Below are positions 35,609 to 44,888 of a stretch of 64,000 bases of DNA, piece by piece (position 1 is the stretch's first letter; each line of letters begins with the position of its first letter). Below the pieces are notes generated by a model. It searched no databases and was not told the DNA's origin. It saw only the letters and a program-made list of their open reading frames with translations. The stretch covers positions 208-64,207 of the forward strand of contig NZ_AXAL01000006.1 in assembly GCF_000472785.1 (NCBI RefSeq), in the 5' to 3' direction. The position numbers were made by a program, and so were the translations under genes. This stretch comes from Mesorhizobium loti CJ3sym. GTDB lineage: Bacteria; Pseudomonadota; Alphaproteobacteria; Rhizobiales; Rhizobiaceae.

Positions 35609-37288
35609 CTAGAACAGGCCTTCGATCTGGCCGATCTCGTTGAGGAAGATCTTCTCCGAGGACGGCACCTTGGGCAGGCCGGGCATGGTCATGACCTCAC
35701 CGCAGATGACGACGACGAAGCCGGCGCCCGCCGAAAGCCTGACTTCGCGCACCGGCACGGTGTGGCCGGTCGGCGCGCCGCGCAGGTTCGGGTCGGTCGA
35801 GAAGGAGTACTGGGTCTTGGCCATGCAGACCGGCAATTTGCCATAGCCGGCTTCTTCCCAAGCCTTCAACTGGTCGCGCACCGACTTGTCGGCGATCGCC
35901 TCCGAGCCGCGATAGATGCGCTGGACGATGGTGTTGATCTTCTCGAACAGCGGCATTTCATCGGGATAGAGCGGCGCGAACTGCGAGGCGCCGGATTCGG
36001 CCAGCGCCACCACCTTGTTGGCGAGTTCTTCGATGCCGGCCGAGCCCTTGGCCCAGTGCTTGCACAGGATCGCCTCTTCACCCATCGAGGCGACATAGTC
36101 CTTCATCGCCTGGATTTCGGCGTCGGTGTCGGAATAGAAGTGGTTGATGGCAACCACCGCCGGGACGCCGAACTGGCGGATGTTTTCGATGTGGCGGCCA
36201 AGGTTGGCGCAGCCCTTCTTCACCGCCTCGACGTTTTCCTTGCCGAGGTCTTCCTTCTTGACGCCGCCATTCATTTTCATGGCGCGCACGGTGGCGACGA
36301 TGACGGCGGCAGCCGGCTTGAGGCCCGCCTTGCGGCACTTGATGTCGAAGAATTTTTCAGCGCCGAGGTCGGCGCCGAAGCCGGCTTCGGTGACGACGTA
36401 GTCGGCGAGCTTGAGCGCCGTCGTGGTGGCGACGACCGAGTTGCAGCCATGCGCGATGTTGGCGAACGGGCCGCCATGCACGAAGGCCGGGTTGTTCTCC
36501 AGCGTCTGCACCAGATTGGGCTGCATGGCGTCCTTCAACAGCACGGCCATGGCGCCGTCGGCCTTGAGGTCGCGGGCATAGACCGGCGACTTGTCGCGGC
36601 GATAGGCGACGATGATGTCGCCGAGGCGCTTTTCCAAATCCTTCAGGTCGGTTGACAGGCACAGGATGGCCATGACTTCCGAGGCGACGGTGATGTCGAA
36701 GCCGCCCTCGCGCGGAAAACCGTTGGCGACGCCTCCAAGCGAGCAGATGATTTCGCGCAACGCGCGGTCGTTCATGTCCATGACGCGGCGCCACACGACG
36801 CGGCGGGTGTCGATGCCGAGCTCATTGCCCCAGTAGATGTGGTTGTCGATCAGCGCCGAAAGCAGATTGTGCGCGGTGGTGATGGCGTGGAAGTCGCCGG
36901 TGAAATGGAGGTTCATGTCCTCCATCGGCACGACCTGCGCATAACCGCCGCCGGCGGCACCGCCCTTGACGCCGAAATTCGGGCCGAGCGAGGCTTCGCG
37001 GATGCACACGATCGCCTTCTTGCCGATGCGGTTTAGGCCGTCGCCGAGGCCGACGGTGGTGGTGGTCTTGCCTTCACCGGCCGGCGTCGGGTTGATGGCG
37101 GTGACCAGGATCAGCTTGCCGTCCTTGTTGCCCTTCACCGATTTGATGAACTCGGCTGAGATCTTGGCCTTGTCGTGGCCGTAGGGCAGTAGATGTTCGG
37201 TCGGAATGCCGATCTTCTGGCCGATCTCCTGGATCTGCTTTTTCTTGGCGGCGCGCGCGATCTCGATGTCGGACTTCACTTCGGCCAT
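35609..37288 (-). CDS. fhs: Formate--tetrahydrofolate ligase
   Basis: 559-aa enzyme making 10-formyl-THF from formate, THF and ATP in one-carbon metabolism. The P-loop-type ATP site is in [18 protein letters not shown]. Other conserved segments are [35 protein letters not shown] (here [13 protein letters not shown]) and [19 protein letters not shown]. The C-terminal [20 protein letters not shown] is typical. Length equals that of full FTHFS. The ATG at 37288 follows AAGGAAAGCCGTC. It is monocistronic by spacing and ends at a strong shared terminator. In methylotrophs and rhizobia it can feed formate carbon into serine; the role here is inferred. Confidence 0.97.
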   Translation of the reverse strand: MAEVKSDIEIARAAKKKQIQEIGQKIGIPTEHLLPYGHDKAKISAEFIKSVKGNKDGKLILVTAINPTPAGEGKTTTTVGLGDGLNRIGKKAIVCIREASLGPNFGVKGGAAGGGYAQVVPMEDMNLHFTGDFHAITTAHNLLSALIDNHIYWGNELGIDTRRVVWRRVMDMNDRALREIICSLGGVANGFPREGGFDITVASEVMAILCLSTDLKDLEKRLGDIIVAYRRDKSPVYARDLKADGAMAVLLKDAMQPNLVQTLENNPAFVHGGPFANIAHGCNSVVATTTALKLADYVVTEAGFGADLGAEKFFDIKCRKAGLKPAAAVIVATVRAMKMNGGVKKEDLGKENVEAVKKGCANLGRHIENIRQFGVPAVVAINHFYSDTDAEIQAMKDYVASMGEEAILCKHWAKGSAGIEELANKVVALAESGASQFAPLYPDEMPLFEKINTIVQRIYRGSEAIADKSVRDQLKAWEEAGYGKLPVCMAKTQYSFSTDPNLRGAPTGHTVPVREVRLSAGAGFVVVICGEVMTMPGLPKVPSSEKIFLNEIGQIEGLF

Positions 37289-37600
37289 GACGGCTTTCCT
37301 TCGGATTGGACGGTGGAGGGGACGGGTTTGATCTCACTCGCAGGCATGTTGAACCCGGGCGCGGGCATGTTCTAACCCTGTCGCTGCCGCGGCGTCAACT
37401 TGCATGCAACTATGTTTCCTATAGAGAAAATTCATCCGCGGCCGGCCGACCTGTGATCGGTTCTTCCTGGCTCCGCTTGCCGCGCCGTATAGAAGCCAGA
37501 GCAGCGCCGCTTCCGCCGTCTCAAAACAGCCGCACAATGCACGGAATGCGACAGAGGCGACGGCGCAAATTCGCCATCGCGAGGGTTGTGGCTAAACGGC
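37289..37600. other. Intergenic region upstream of fhs
   Basis: 312 bp without a supported gene. Short open frames are present but lack ribosome sites and read as shadows. It must hold the fhs promoter, transcribed leftward. I could not identify a convincing promoter, riboswitch fold or repeat. The left part lies just beyond the stop of the DUF2333 gene. Confidence 0.5.
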
Positions 37601-38725
37601 CTACTGCGTCAGCACGTTGCTGATTTCGACCATGTTGGAGCGCACGCGCAGGACATAGAAGCCCATCGTCGTCAGGTGCGTCGGCAGCAGCCAGCCATCC
37701 TCGCGGCCATTGGCGATGATGAAGGGCTGGATTTTGAGCGCCGAGACGAACTGCGCGTCCATCGTGTCCCACAGGCTCTGCAGGTGCTTTTCCTTGATGA
37801 CGTCCTCGAAGTCCGCCTGGGCGCCCTTCATCAGCCCGTAATAGGCATAGAGCTGGCCATAGGCGAACCAGTAGCGGTCGTCGGCGCGGAAATCGAACCA
37901 GCCATTGTTGTGGTTCTCGGCGCGTTCCTTGAGGATGGCGGAGGTCGAGCCGATGTCGCTGGCGATGCGGTCGATATACTGCTTCAGATTGTCGGCACGG
38001 GCATCGAAGGTTGCCTGGCAGGTGGCAAGGCGGGCGTTGAAAGAGCGCAGCTTGCGCACTGCGTCGCGATAATAGCTCGGCGTCGGTGTCTTCGGGCCAA
38101 ACGGGTTCAGGCCGAAATACCAGGTTTCTTCGTCAAACTGCAAATTGCCGCGTGCGTCCTGCAGATCGCCGTCGATCTGCGAGGTGGTGCGCACACGGCC
38201 AAGATTGTCGGCAAGTTCCGTCGCCGTGCGCCGCACGGCCTGATTGATGCCGCGCTGGAACGAGGCCTTGTTGTCCATCCACGGCGTGTCGTCCCAGTCG
38301 ATGCCGAACAGGCCGAGCTTGTAGAGGATCATCGACGAGATCCAGGCATTCTGGTTGACGTTGAAGTCGGTCAGGTCGGCCGCCACCTGGGCGATGCCGG
38401 AATTGCCACAGGTCTTGGCGGTGTCAGTGCCGGCACCGGCGGCCACCTGCTCGCCGGCGGAAACATTGCGCTTCTCGAACGTGTAGGTATCGGGATAGTT
38501 CGGGTTGAAATTGTTCCACCACTGGGTGGCATAGAAGAAGTTGGCGTAGAGGCCGATCAGCACCAGCAGCCCCAGGCCAACCACGGCCTTGAGGATCCAG
38601 CCGCGCTGTGTGTACCAGCGCCCGGCCCATAGGAATGGCCACAGGATGAGGCCGATCAAAAAGCCGATGCCACGGCCGATCCACTGGAAGACCTGGGTGA
38701 AGAAGTTCACGATCGGATCGAGCAT
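37601..38725 (-). CDS. DUF2333-family membrane protein
   Basis: 374-aa protein with two N-terminal hydrophobic segments (IGRGIGFLIGLILWPFLWAG and VVGLGLLVLIGLYANFFY), after which the bulk is probably periplasmic. The DUF2333 pattern is seen in WMDNKASFQRGINQAVRRTA, GRVRTTSQIDGDLQDARGNL and TPSYYRDAVRKLRSFNARLA. YWFAYGQLYAYYGLMKGA and a C-terminal HLTTMGFYVLRVRSNMVEI follow. The family has no known function. It is the last gene of the five-gene minus-strand cluster with an AAA ATPase, separated from the preceding gene by a palindromic repeat. The start MLDPIVNFF is preferred over an upstream frame that crosses the repeat. Confidence 0.82.
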   Translation of the reverse strand: MLDPIVNFFTQVFQWIGRGIGFLIGLILWPFLWAGRWYTQRGWILKAVVGLGLLVLIGLYANFFYATQWWNNFNPNYPDTYTFEKRNVSAGEQVAAGAGTDTAKTCGNSGIAQVAADLTDFNVNQNAWISSMILYKLGLFGIDWDDTPWMDNKASFQRGINQAVRRTATELADNLGRVRTTSQIDGDLQDARGNLQFDEETWYFGLNPFGPKTPTPSYYRDAVRKLRSFNARLATCQATFDARADNLKQYIDRIASDIGSTSAILKERAENHNNGWFDFRADDRYWFAYGQLYAYYGLMKGAQADFEDVIKEKHLQSLWDTMDAQFVSALKIQPFIIANGREDGWLLPTHLTTMGFYVLRVRSNMVEISNVLTQ

Positions 38726-38742
38726 GGCTGTGTCACCCCTCA

Positions 38743-38786
38743 GCATGATGCCAAAAAGGTTGCAGACTTTTTGGGTAACATCATGC
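38743..38786. repeat. Rhizobial intergenic palindrome (GCATGATG type)
   Basis: Perfect 8-bp arms GCATGATG (38743-38750) and CATCATGC (38779-38786), with inner CCAAAAAG/CTTTTTGG pairing. It matches the form of the abundant rhizobial GCATGATC...GATCATGC repeats. It sits between two genes of the AAA ATPase cluster. Confidence 0.75.
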
Positions 38787-38828
38787 ACCAAAACAATAAG
38801 TCAGAACGAAGTGACGGCTCATTTCGTT

Positions 38829-40136
38829 CTAGTCAGTCAGGCCGTAGAGGCGTGTGCGAAACGCCACCTTGTCCTTCAAATATGTGGTTTTCAGAACGTC
38901 CACAACATGCGATCGCCAGGCGTCGCTGTAGCCGTCATAGTCCTTGTAGAAGCCGTCCTTGTTGAAGATGTAGCGCGAGACGAAGTCCGACGGCACGAAA
39001 TCCGAGATCAGCCGGTTGGTCAGCCAGGCATCGGGATGGTCAGGCTTGGCGCGGATCACCAGGAAGCGCTGCTGCGGGAAGACATCCTCGATCTTGAGGT
39101 GGCCAAGCTGGGCGATCTCGCGCTTGGCGGCGTTTAGGAAGGGGAAATTGCCGTCCCTGGTGATCAGGTCGGCATGGCTCTGGATCCAGGTCTGCAGCCA
39201 GACCTTGTCGACATCGGTCAAATTGCGTTTCGGCTCGGCATCGCGGATCAGCGCGCGCACCACCATCTCGGCCCGATGTTCGAGATAACCTGAGGCTTCG
39301 ACCCAGGAGGCGCGCGGCAATTCGATGCGTCCGGTGCTGGCCAGGAACTTGAACACCTTGTCGGCATCGCTGATCGAGATGTAGCTCACCTGCCATGGCC
39401 GCGAGCGGCGGAAGCCGGGGGCGGCCGGGTCGCTGATCACCGTCGTCACGTCGGGGTCGACAAACACGTAGAGCCCGCCGAAATGGCTGGTCCAGTAGGC
39501 ATTGTGACGGAAGATCACCTGGTCAGGCACCAGCGCGTTCTCGCGGATATCGCCGCAGACCTTGGCCAGCTCCACCATGCGGGTCAGCATGGCATTGTCG
39601 CGCCAGGCGTCGGGCTCCTGCTTCAGCTTGTCGACCAGCTTGCCGAGTTCGGCGGCCTTGCCCAACACGTCCTCAGCTGACAGCACCTTGAACTCGACCT
39701 GGCTGATCGACAGCAGGTCCTCGATGTCGTTGACCAGGGGAACGGAATCCTCGATCTCGCCGTAGATCACATCCTTGATGGTCAGCGCGTCGATGGCGCG
39801 CTGGTTCTTGGTCATGAACTCGAACATCAGCTGCGAGGTGTTGGAGAAGGCTGTGTGCACCACCGGCAGGTCGATCTGCGACGGCGTCAGGATGATGAAG
39901 CGGCGGTTGACCTCATTGGGGTCGAGATAATCAGGGTCGCCGCATTCATCGGCGATCTCGGGCGAGAAGCCGGTGCGGTCGATCTGGAAACTCTTCAGCT
40001 TGGTCGGCTTGAGGCCGAAAGCGGCCAGCGCCTTGTTGTAGCGATCGATCAGATGCGGCTCGTCGACGGTGAGGAGGCGGCCGTAGATCAGCTCGTTGTC
40101 GCGGAGGAGGTCGGGTTTCTTGGTGGCGTGGGTCAC
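38829..40136 (-). CDS. Uncharacterised protein of the AAA ATPase cluster
   Basis: 435-aa, apparently soluble protein with no domain I recognise. The sequence is mixed alpha/beta: IYGRLLTVDEPHLIDRYNKA and FGLKPTKLKSFQIDRTGFSP near the start, DIEDLLSISQVEFKVLSAED in the middle, and ITRDGNFPFLNAAKREIAQL towards the end. No signal peptide or membrane helix is visible. The start is a GTG at 40136 (VTHATKKPDLL); the open frame continues upstream only because a palindromic repeat is open there. The ribosome site GGGGAGAAGG is the edge of that repeat. It is fourth of five cluster genes and lies between the ATPase and DUF2333 genes. Confidence 0.75.
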   Translation of the reverse strand: MTHATKKPDLLRDNELIYGRLLTVDEPHLIDRYNKALAAFGLKPTKLKSFQIDRTGFSPEIADECGDPDYLDPNEVNRRFIILTPSQIDLPVVHTAFSNTSQLMFEFMTKNQRAIDALTIKDVIYGEIEDSVPLVNDIEDLLSISQVEFKVLSAEDVLGKAAELGKLVDKLKQEPDAWRDNAMLTRMVELAKVCGDIRENALVPDQVIFRHNAYWTSHFGGLYVFVDPDVTTVISDPAAPGFRRSRPWQVSYISISDADKVFKFLASTGRIELPRASWVEASGYLEHRAEMVVRALIRDAEPKRNLTDVDKVWLQTWIQSHADLITRDGNFPFLNAAKREIAQLGHLKIEDVFPQQRFLVIRAKPDHPDAWLTNRLISDFVPSDFVSRYIFNKDGFYKDYDGYSDAWRSHVVDVLKTTYLKDKVAFRTRLYGLTD

Positions 40137-40140
40137 CTTG

Positions 40141-40343
40141 CCTTCTCCCCGTGAACGGGGAGAAGGTGCCCGAAGGGCGGATGAGGGGCGCGACCTCTCC
40201 TTCTCCCCTTGTGGGAGAAGGTGTCGCCGAAGGCGACGGATGAGGGGTGTTCCAGGGAAAGCCAACGTCTCACTCCGCTGGAACACCCCTCATCCGTCTC
40301 GGCGCTATCGCGCCGATCCACCTTCTCCCACAAGGGGAGAAGG
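40141..40343. repeat. Nested palindromic intergenic repeat, copy A
   Basis: Two units of CCTTCTCCCC...GGGGAGAAGG-type hairpin, then a core with GATGAGGGGTGTTCCAG and CTGGAACACCCCTCATC as inverted arms and a closing ACCTTCTCCCACAAGGGGAG. Copy B at 55877-56024 shares the same ends and core. The element lies inside an operon between the ATPase gene and the gene at 38829-40136, and its outer edge supplies the Shine-Dalgarno of the latter. Confidence 0.88.
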
Positions 40344-40358
40344 GAAGGCGAGCTCACC

Positions 40359-42269
40359 TCACGCATTCCAATTGCCCTTCTTCTTCATCTCCTCCATCTC
40401 GCGCGCCGCCCGCTCACGCAGCCGCGCATCGCGCAGCAGCTTCTCCACCGCCGCGTCGTCCGACTTGTCGGAATAGCGGAACTCGCTGTCCGCGTAGCGG
40501 TTGATCTCCTGCATGACCATGTCCATCGAGAACGGCCCGCGCAGTTCCTCGATCATGGCTTTCTTCTCGTCGTAGCCCTTGTGCATGAAGGCTTCCGGCT
40601 TCTCGAACCAGTCGTCAGGCAGTTCGATGTCCATGGCGCGCATCTTGATGGCGTCGGTGACGTTCTTGATGGCGCGGCCGGTGAAGCGCGGTTCGGCGTC
40701 CTTGATCAGGTGCAGATAGGTGCCGATGTCAGCCATGGATTTCGGCGCGCCATTCTCCTTCATGTAGCGCTCATAGACCTTGATCAGCCCGTCCTCCTGC
40801 GGCTTCTCGTGCTCCTCATAGGCTTCGGTCACGGCGCGCTGGATTTCCTGCGCGGCATAGAGCTTGTGGTCGCCAAGCGGTATCTTGTGGTTCTTGCCGG
40901 CGAGCAGCACGAAGATGTCGATATAGTCGTCGCGGGTCTGCGGGCCGTCGACCAGCCAGCGGGCGCCGGCGCGCTGGCGCAGCGCGTCGTCGACATTTTC
41001 GGGATAGTTGGAAAACATGCCGAAGGAACAATTGCCGCGCACCACGGTGCCGGCGCCGGCGAAGGCATCCATGAGCACGCCGGTGATTTCTTGCTGGCCG
41101 GCCGAGGCGCGGTCATCGGAGCGTCTGGCCGCCACCTGGTCGATATCGTCGATGGTGCCGAAGCCGATGACGCGCGGGTTCAAGACGTTGTTGATGAATT
41201 GGCGGCAGTTCTGTCCCGACTTGCCCTGATAGGACGAGATCTGGTCGACGCCGAAATTCTCGTAGGCGAAGGGATAGCCGGCGACCTGGCAGTAGCCGTT
41301 GACCAGACCGGCGATCATCTGGATCAGCGTCGTCTTGCCTGTGCCGGGCGCGCCGTCGCCGATGAAGGTGAACAGGAAGCCGCCGAGCTCGACGAACGGG
41401 TTCAACTCGCGCTCGAAATCATAGGCCATCAGCATCTTGGCAAGCTTGACCGACTGGTATTTGGCGATGTGGTTGCCGACGACCTCTTCCGGCTTCTTGA
41501 AGGTCATCACCAGCGGCTTGGAGCGCTTGCCGGGCGCGACGTCGAAGCCATCGAGGGTGAAGTCGTCGGCGTCGATGCGGATATGGGCATTCTCGAACGG
41601 GCCGATGCCGTCGAAGCGGCCTTTTCTGGCCAGCAGCCCGTCGATGGCGACGCGGGAGAAAGCGCGCGCCCTGGTCATCAGGTCGGTGTCGTCGGCCGAG
41701 CCTGCGATGGCCTTGTCGAGGCCGGCGAGGATCGACTTCACCGCGTCCTGCGGCGTGTCGAAGAGAAAATCCGGCTCCGGGATGTCGTTGGGCGCTTCGC
41801 CATCGCTGTCGATCAACTGGAACAGATAGGAGGCAAGGCTGAAGGCCGAGATGTAGGCCGAGGCGGACAGGAGTTTCTTAAAGGTCGAAGCCTCGTCGCC
41901 TTCGAGCGGGGCACGGACGTTTTTCGCCTGCAGGCTTTCGAGGTCGGAGCCTTCGGCAAAGACATCCGATACGGCCAGAGCAATCGCCGTGCCGCGCCGG
42001 GCGCGAAACAAAAGCGTGTGCTGCGCGATGGTGAGCAATTGATCGTCGGGATGGACGGCGCCGACCGTCTTGGTGAGTTCCACCTCGCGGGTGCGGCGCA
42101 CCGAGCCGACCGAGACGGTGGAGACGAAGCGGCGGTTGGTGCCGGCCAATGCCGTGCCGGATTCGCGCGACGGATCCTCCAGCACGACGATGCGGGTGAT
42201 GAAGCTCTGCGCCATGGCACGGTGCTTCTCGATTGCCGCTTCCGGGATGGTGGTCAGGCCGGTGTCCAT
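40359..42269 (-). CDS. AAA-family ATPase of an uncharacterised cluster
   Basis: 636-aa ATPase. Residues 1-~250 form an N-terminal region of unknown type (FVSTVSVGSVRRTREVELTK). The AAA module follows: Walker A GAPGTGKT at 306-313, Walker B region VIGFGTIDDIDQVA at ~367-380, sensor-1-like NCSFGMFSNYPENVDDALRQ, and Arg candidates in RQRAGARWLVDGP. The C-terminus is a charged coiled-coil-like tail ending RERAAREMEEMKKKGN. The gene is third in the five-gene minus-strand cluster, 24 bp after the previous gene. It probably remodels a partner encoded next to it; no substrate is known. It differs from MoxR and from Clp/Lon ATPases in its long N-terminal domain. Confidence 0.85.
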   Translation of the reverse strand: MDTGLTTIPEAAIEKHRAMAQSFITRIVVLEDPSRESGTALAGTNRRFVSTVSVGSVRRTREVELTKTVGAVHPDDQLLTIAQHTLLFRARRGTAIALAVSDVFAEGSDLESLQAKNVRAPLEGDEASTFKKLLSASAYISAFSLASYLFQLIDSDGEAPNDIPEPDFLFDTPQDAVKSILAGLDKAIAGSADDTDLMTRARAFSRVAIDGLLARKGRFDGIGPFENAHIRIDADDFTLDGFDVAPGKRSKPLVMTFKKPEEVVGNHIAKYQSVKLAKMLMAYDFERELNPFVELGGFLFTFIGDGAPGTGKTTLIQMIAGLVNGYCQVAGYPFAYENFGVDQISSYQGKSGQNCRQFINNVLNPRVIGFGTIDDIDQVAARRSDDRASAGQQEITGVLMDAFAGAGTVVRGNCSFGMFSNYPENVDDALRQRAGARWLVDGPQTRDDYIDIFVLLAGKNHKIPLGDHKLYAAQEIQRAVTEAYEEHEKPQEDGLIKVYERYMKENGAPKSMADIGTYLHLIKDAEPRFTGRAIKNVTDAIKMRAMDIELPDDWFEKPEAFMHKGYDEKKAMIEELRGPFSMDMVMQEINRYADSEFRYSDKSDDAAVEKLLRDARLRERAAREMEEMKKKGNWNA

Positions 42270-42293
42270 GAAGGATGCTCCGTGGTGTTACGG

Positions 42294-43439
42294 TCAGACG
42301 TCTGAGATGACCTGTCCGTTGGACAGGATGTGGACCTTGTAGCCGCCGAAAATCTTCTGCGCTTCGCCGGCGGCGTAGAGCGCCTGGTAGGCTTCGTGCG
42401 GGATCAGCGCGTGGTTTTCGTAGCTCGACACGCCCTGGCGCGCGGCTTCCAGGTCGTCGGTGTTGATGAAGAATTCCTGCGTCGTCTTCTCGCTGGAAAA
42501 CAGCCCTTTGCGGCCGGGCTTCTCGCCCTTGGAATAGACTTCCTGGATGGTCCACGTCAGCAGCCATGCGTTTTCCGGCTTGCGCACCTTGGCCAGAACC
42601 TCGGTCACTGTCGAATTGTTGTCGGTGATGCCCGCGGAATAGAAGGGCCCGAGCACCACGCGGCGCAACTGCTTGGGGTGCAACGGCTCGAAATCCTTGT
42701 CGAGATTGACGGCAATGGTCGCCGGCGACAGCGTGTAGGCTGAATTCTTCTCGGTGAAATCGTCGAAGCGATGGGCGAGCTCGGGATTGAGCAGGCCGTC
42801 GACCGGCAGCGGGATGTCGACCTTGTCGTTGAGCTTGCCGTCACGGTCGACGAGCTGGCGGATCATGTTTTCGGAGGAATCCTCCACCGTCACCATGTAG
42901 ACCAGCGGCAGGTTGGCGCTGCCGTCGAAGGTCGCCCAGTGGACGAGATAATAGGGCCGCGCGGTCTTCGGATTGACCGAGACCTTGGCGGTCTGCGCCA
43001 GGGTAAACGGCCCGAAAGTCTGCTCGCTCTTGACGTCCTCGAGGTAGAGCCGCTCGGCCATCGACTTCTGCAGCGCTTCGGGGAATTCCTTGTGGCGCAG
43101 GATGAAGTCGGCCATCTCCTCGCGCAATTCGCCGGCCAGCGGAATGTTGGCGAGCCGGCTGTCTGCCTGGCGGCGGTCGTTTTCCAGTTCGAGCAGGTTC
43201 TGGAACACCGGAAAACCGCTTTCGGCGCGCGATATGCGGAACGTGTCCATGAAGCCCAGCCGGTTGCGCCAGCAGCCGAAGGATTTGTCGAGCCGGGCGA
43301 TGTATTCGGCAACGATCTTGGCGACGATGCCGTGCCGGTAGAGCGGCGAGCGGTCGTCGCGCATGAACACTTCAAGGCCGCTAAGCGCGGCCGTGATCGC
43401 CGAGAAATACCGCGCCGCGGCGTCGTTTTCGGGGGTCAT
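42294..43439 (-). CDS. Uncharacterised protein of the AAA ATPase cluster
   Basis: 381-aa, apparently soluble protein without signal peptide or membrane helix. The N-terminal part is helical (YFSAITAALSGLEVFMRDDR; VAEYIARLDKSFGCWRNRLG). The C-terminal half is richer in strands (YYLVHWATFDGSANLPLVYM; LRRVVLGPFYSAGITDN). No named domain is recognised. The ATG at 43439 gives MTPENDAAARYF. It lies between the coiled-coil gene (40 bp upstream) and the ATPase gene (24 bp downstream), which points to one operon and possibly a physical complex. Confidence 0.75.
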   Translation of the reverse strand: MTPENDAAARYFSAITAALSGLEVFMRDDRSPLYRHGIVAKIVAEYIARLDKSFGCWRNRLGFMDTFRISRAESGFPVFQNLLELENDRRQADSRLANIPLAGELREEMADFILRHKEFPEALQKSMAERLYLEDVKSEQTFGPFTLAQTAKVSVNPKTARPYYLVHWATFDGSANLPLVYMVTVEDSSENMIRQLVDRDGKLNDKVDIPLPVDGLLNPELAHRFDDFTEKNSAYTLSPATIAVNLDKDFEPLHPKQLRRVVLGPFYSAGITDNNSTVTEVLAKVRKPENAWLLTWTIQEVYSKGEKPGRKGLFSSEKTTQEFFINTDDLEAARQGVSSYENHALIPHEAYQALYAAGEAQKIFGGYKVHILSNGQVISDV

Positions 43440-43479
43440 GCTGTCAGCCCTGGGATTGTCGCACCGGTGCGTGCGGCAA

Positions 43480-44568
43480 TTATGACTGCACGTAGTTGGC
43501 CGAATTGTGCTTCTTCAGCACCTCGTCGAAGCGGCGAGCAAAGGCGTCGTCGGCGAGCTTCTTGCGGCGCTGGATATCGGCGCTGGCGACCATGTTCTTC
43601 TCGTGCATTTCCAAGAGGTCGCCGATGTGCTTTTGCGAAGCGGCACCGATGCCGGCCATGGTTTCCTCGGCCGTGTTGTCGACCTGGCTGCCCAGCGTGT
43701 TGATCTTGTGGGCGACGTCCTGCTGGGCGGCGGTCTTCAGCGAATCTTCAAGCGCCTTGTAGAGCACGATGCGCTGCTCGGTATCGATGGTCAGCTTGTT
43801 GATCAGCGTCGACTGCGCGGCGATCTGGTTGTTGAGTGAATCGACGAAGGTCTGGAACATCGAGGTGTAGCGCTCCAGCGTCTGGCTCTCGGCCAACAAT
43901 TCCTGCTCCTTGGCCTGCTTCTCGTTGTATTCGGTGGCCAGCACCGAGCGTTCGCCTTCGAGCTGCGTGCGGTCTTTCTGGTTGGTTGAGGCGGCGATCT
44001 TGTTTTCGATGTCGAGCAGCATCGGGTTGAGCTCCTCGATGCGCTTCTGCACGGCTTCGAGGTTGGACATGGTGGTCTTGCGGCGCTCGATGACCTGCGA
44101 CAGGCTGGCCTCGGAGGTCTTGTAGCGCTGGTCGAGAACTTCTTTCTGCGCCTTCAGGATGCCGACGATGGTGTCGGACTTGGCCAGAAGTTCCTGCAGG
44201 TTGCCGGCCAGCGACATGTTGCGGACGCGGTCTGTGCGCAGGCGCTGCTTGCGCTGCGCCGAAAAGATGCCGACGAAATTTTCCCAACCGGAATAGTTCT
44301 TCATGCTCTCGAACTCGGCGCCGAAGACGTTGGTGGCGTCCTCAAGGCCGATGATCAGGTCGGCGATGTTGCCTTCCATCACTTTCTGTTGCTTCAGCAC
44401 ATCCTCGATGCGGGCGTTCTCGATGTCGAAATTGGCGTCGCCGATCTTCTTGTCCGATGTGGCGAGCGTGTCGAGCACGGTGCCGGACTGCTCGATCCTG
44501 GAGCGCATGTCCTGCACGACCTGCTTGGTCTTGGCTATTTCGGCATCGAAATTCTGCAATGTCGCCAT
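43480..44568 (-). CDS. Coiled-coil protein, first gene of the AAA ATPase cluster
   Basis: 362-aa almost entirely helical protein. Long heptad-like runs occur in IEQSGTVLDTLATSDKKIGD, TMSNLEAVQKRIEELNPMLL and ESQTLERYTSMFQTFVDSLN. There is no signal peptide or membrane helix. The overall make-up recalls TelA-type toxic-anion-resistance proteins or other helical scaffolds, but I cannot confirm the family. The ATG at 44568 follows CGGGAGGCCCCT, so the 21-codon upstream extension is rejected. As the first gene it sets the transcription start of the cluster. A role as scaffold or substrate for the ATPase is a guess. Confidence 0.78.
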   Translation of the reverse strand: MATLQNFDAEIAKTKQVVQDMRSRIEQSGTVLDTLATSDKKIGDANFDIENARIEDVLKQQKVMEGNIADLIIGLEDATNVFGAEFESMKNYSGWENFVGIFSAQRKQRLRTDRVRNMSLAGNLQELLAKSDTIVGILKAQKEVLDQRYKTSEASLSQVIERRKTTMSNLEAVQKRIEELNPMLLDIENKIAASTNQKDRTQLEGERSVLATEYNEKQAKEQELLAESQTLERYTSMFQTFVDSLNNQIAAQSTLINKLTIDTEQRIVLYKALEDSLKTAAQQDVAHKINTLGSQVDNTAEETMAGIGAASQKHIGDLLEMHEKNMVASADIQRRKKLADDAFARRFDEVLKKHNSANYVQS

Positions 44569-44888
44569 AGGGGCCTCCCGCTTCGGCTTCCGGTCGCTGG
44601 CTGCGAACAGCGGCGAATATATGTGGGGCATCCGGGGATTGAAAGACGTGAAGACAAGGCGGCCCCGAAAACAAAAGAATCGGTCGCGGTCTTGAAAGCC
44701 AATGAAGGCGTGGTCATGGCGTGACTAGCTTGCGAGCCAAGCATAGTTCAACTGTCATTGAACTTCTGTGTCGGCAAAACAATCAATCCTCATTGCCGTG
44801 GATATCCCGGATTTCGGCAGGGAATTGAACCGGTTACAGCCACGATCGAGGAAGAATGCCGGCGTCGTTCGTTGCGAACGACGGCTGC
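44569..44888. other. Intergenic region upstream of the AAA ATPase cluster
   Basis: 320 bp without a supported gene. It should contain the promoter of the leftward five-gene cluster. A hairpin CGTCGTTCG-TTG-CGAACGACG lies at 44863-44883, just beyond the stop of the cytochrome c gene, and may end that transcript although no T-run follows. Nothing else was recognised. Confidence 0.55.
44863..44883 (-). terminator. Hairpin after the cytochrome c gene
   Basis: Perfect 9-bp arms CGTCGTTCG and CGAACGACG around TTG, 5 bp beyond the stop of the cytochrome c gene. A T-run is missing, so it may be a weak or factor-assisted terminator. Confidence 0.5.

Noticed and set aside
40137..40286. Upstream extension of the gene at 38829-40136
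   Set aside because: It is a translation of the palindromic repeat; the GTG after GGGGAGAAGG is the better start.
40141..40343. CRISPR array
   Set aside because: The repeats are nested inverted hairpins, not regularly spaced direct repeats with unique spacers.
40209..42305. A 698-codon open frame on the plus strand
   Set aside because: It lies opposite the AAA ATPase gene, has no recognisable motif and an Ala/Gly/Arg/Val-rich composition typical of antisense frames in GC-rich DNA.
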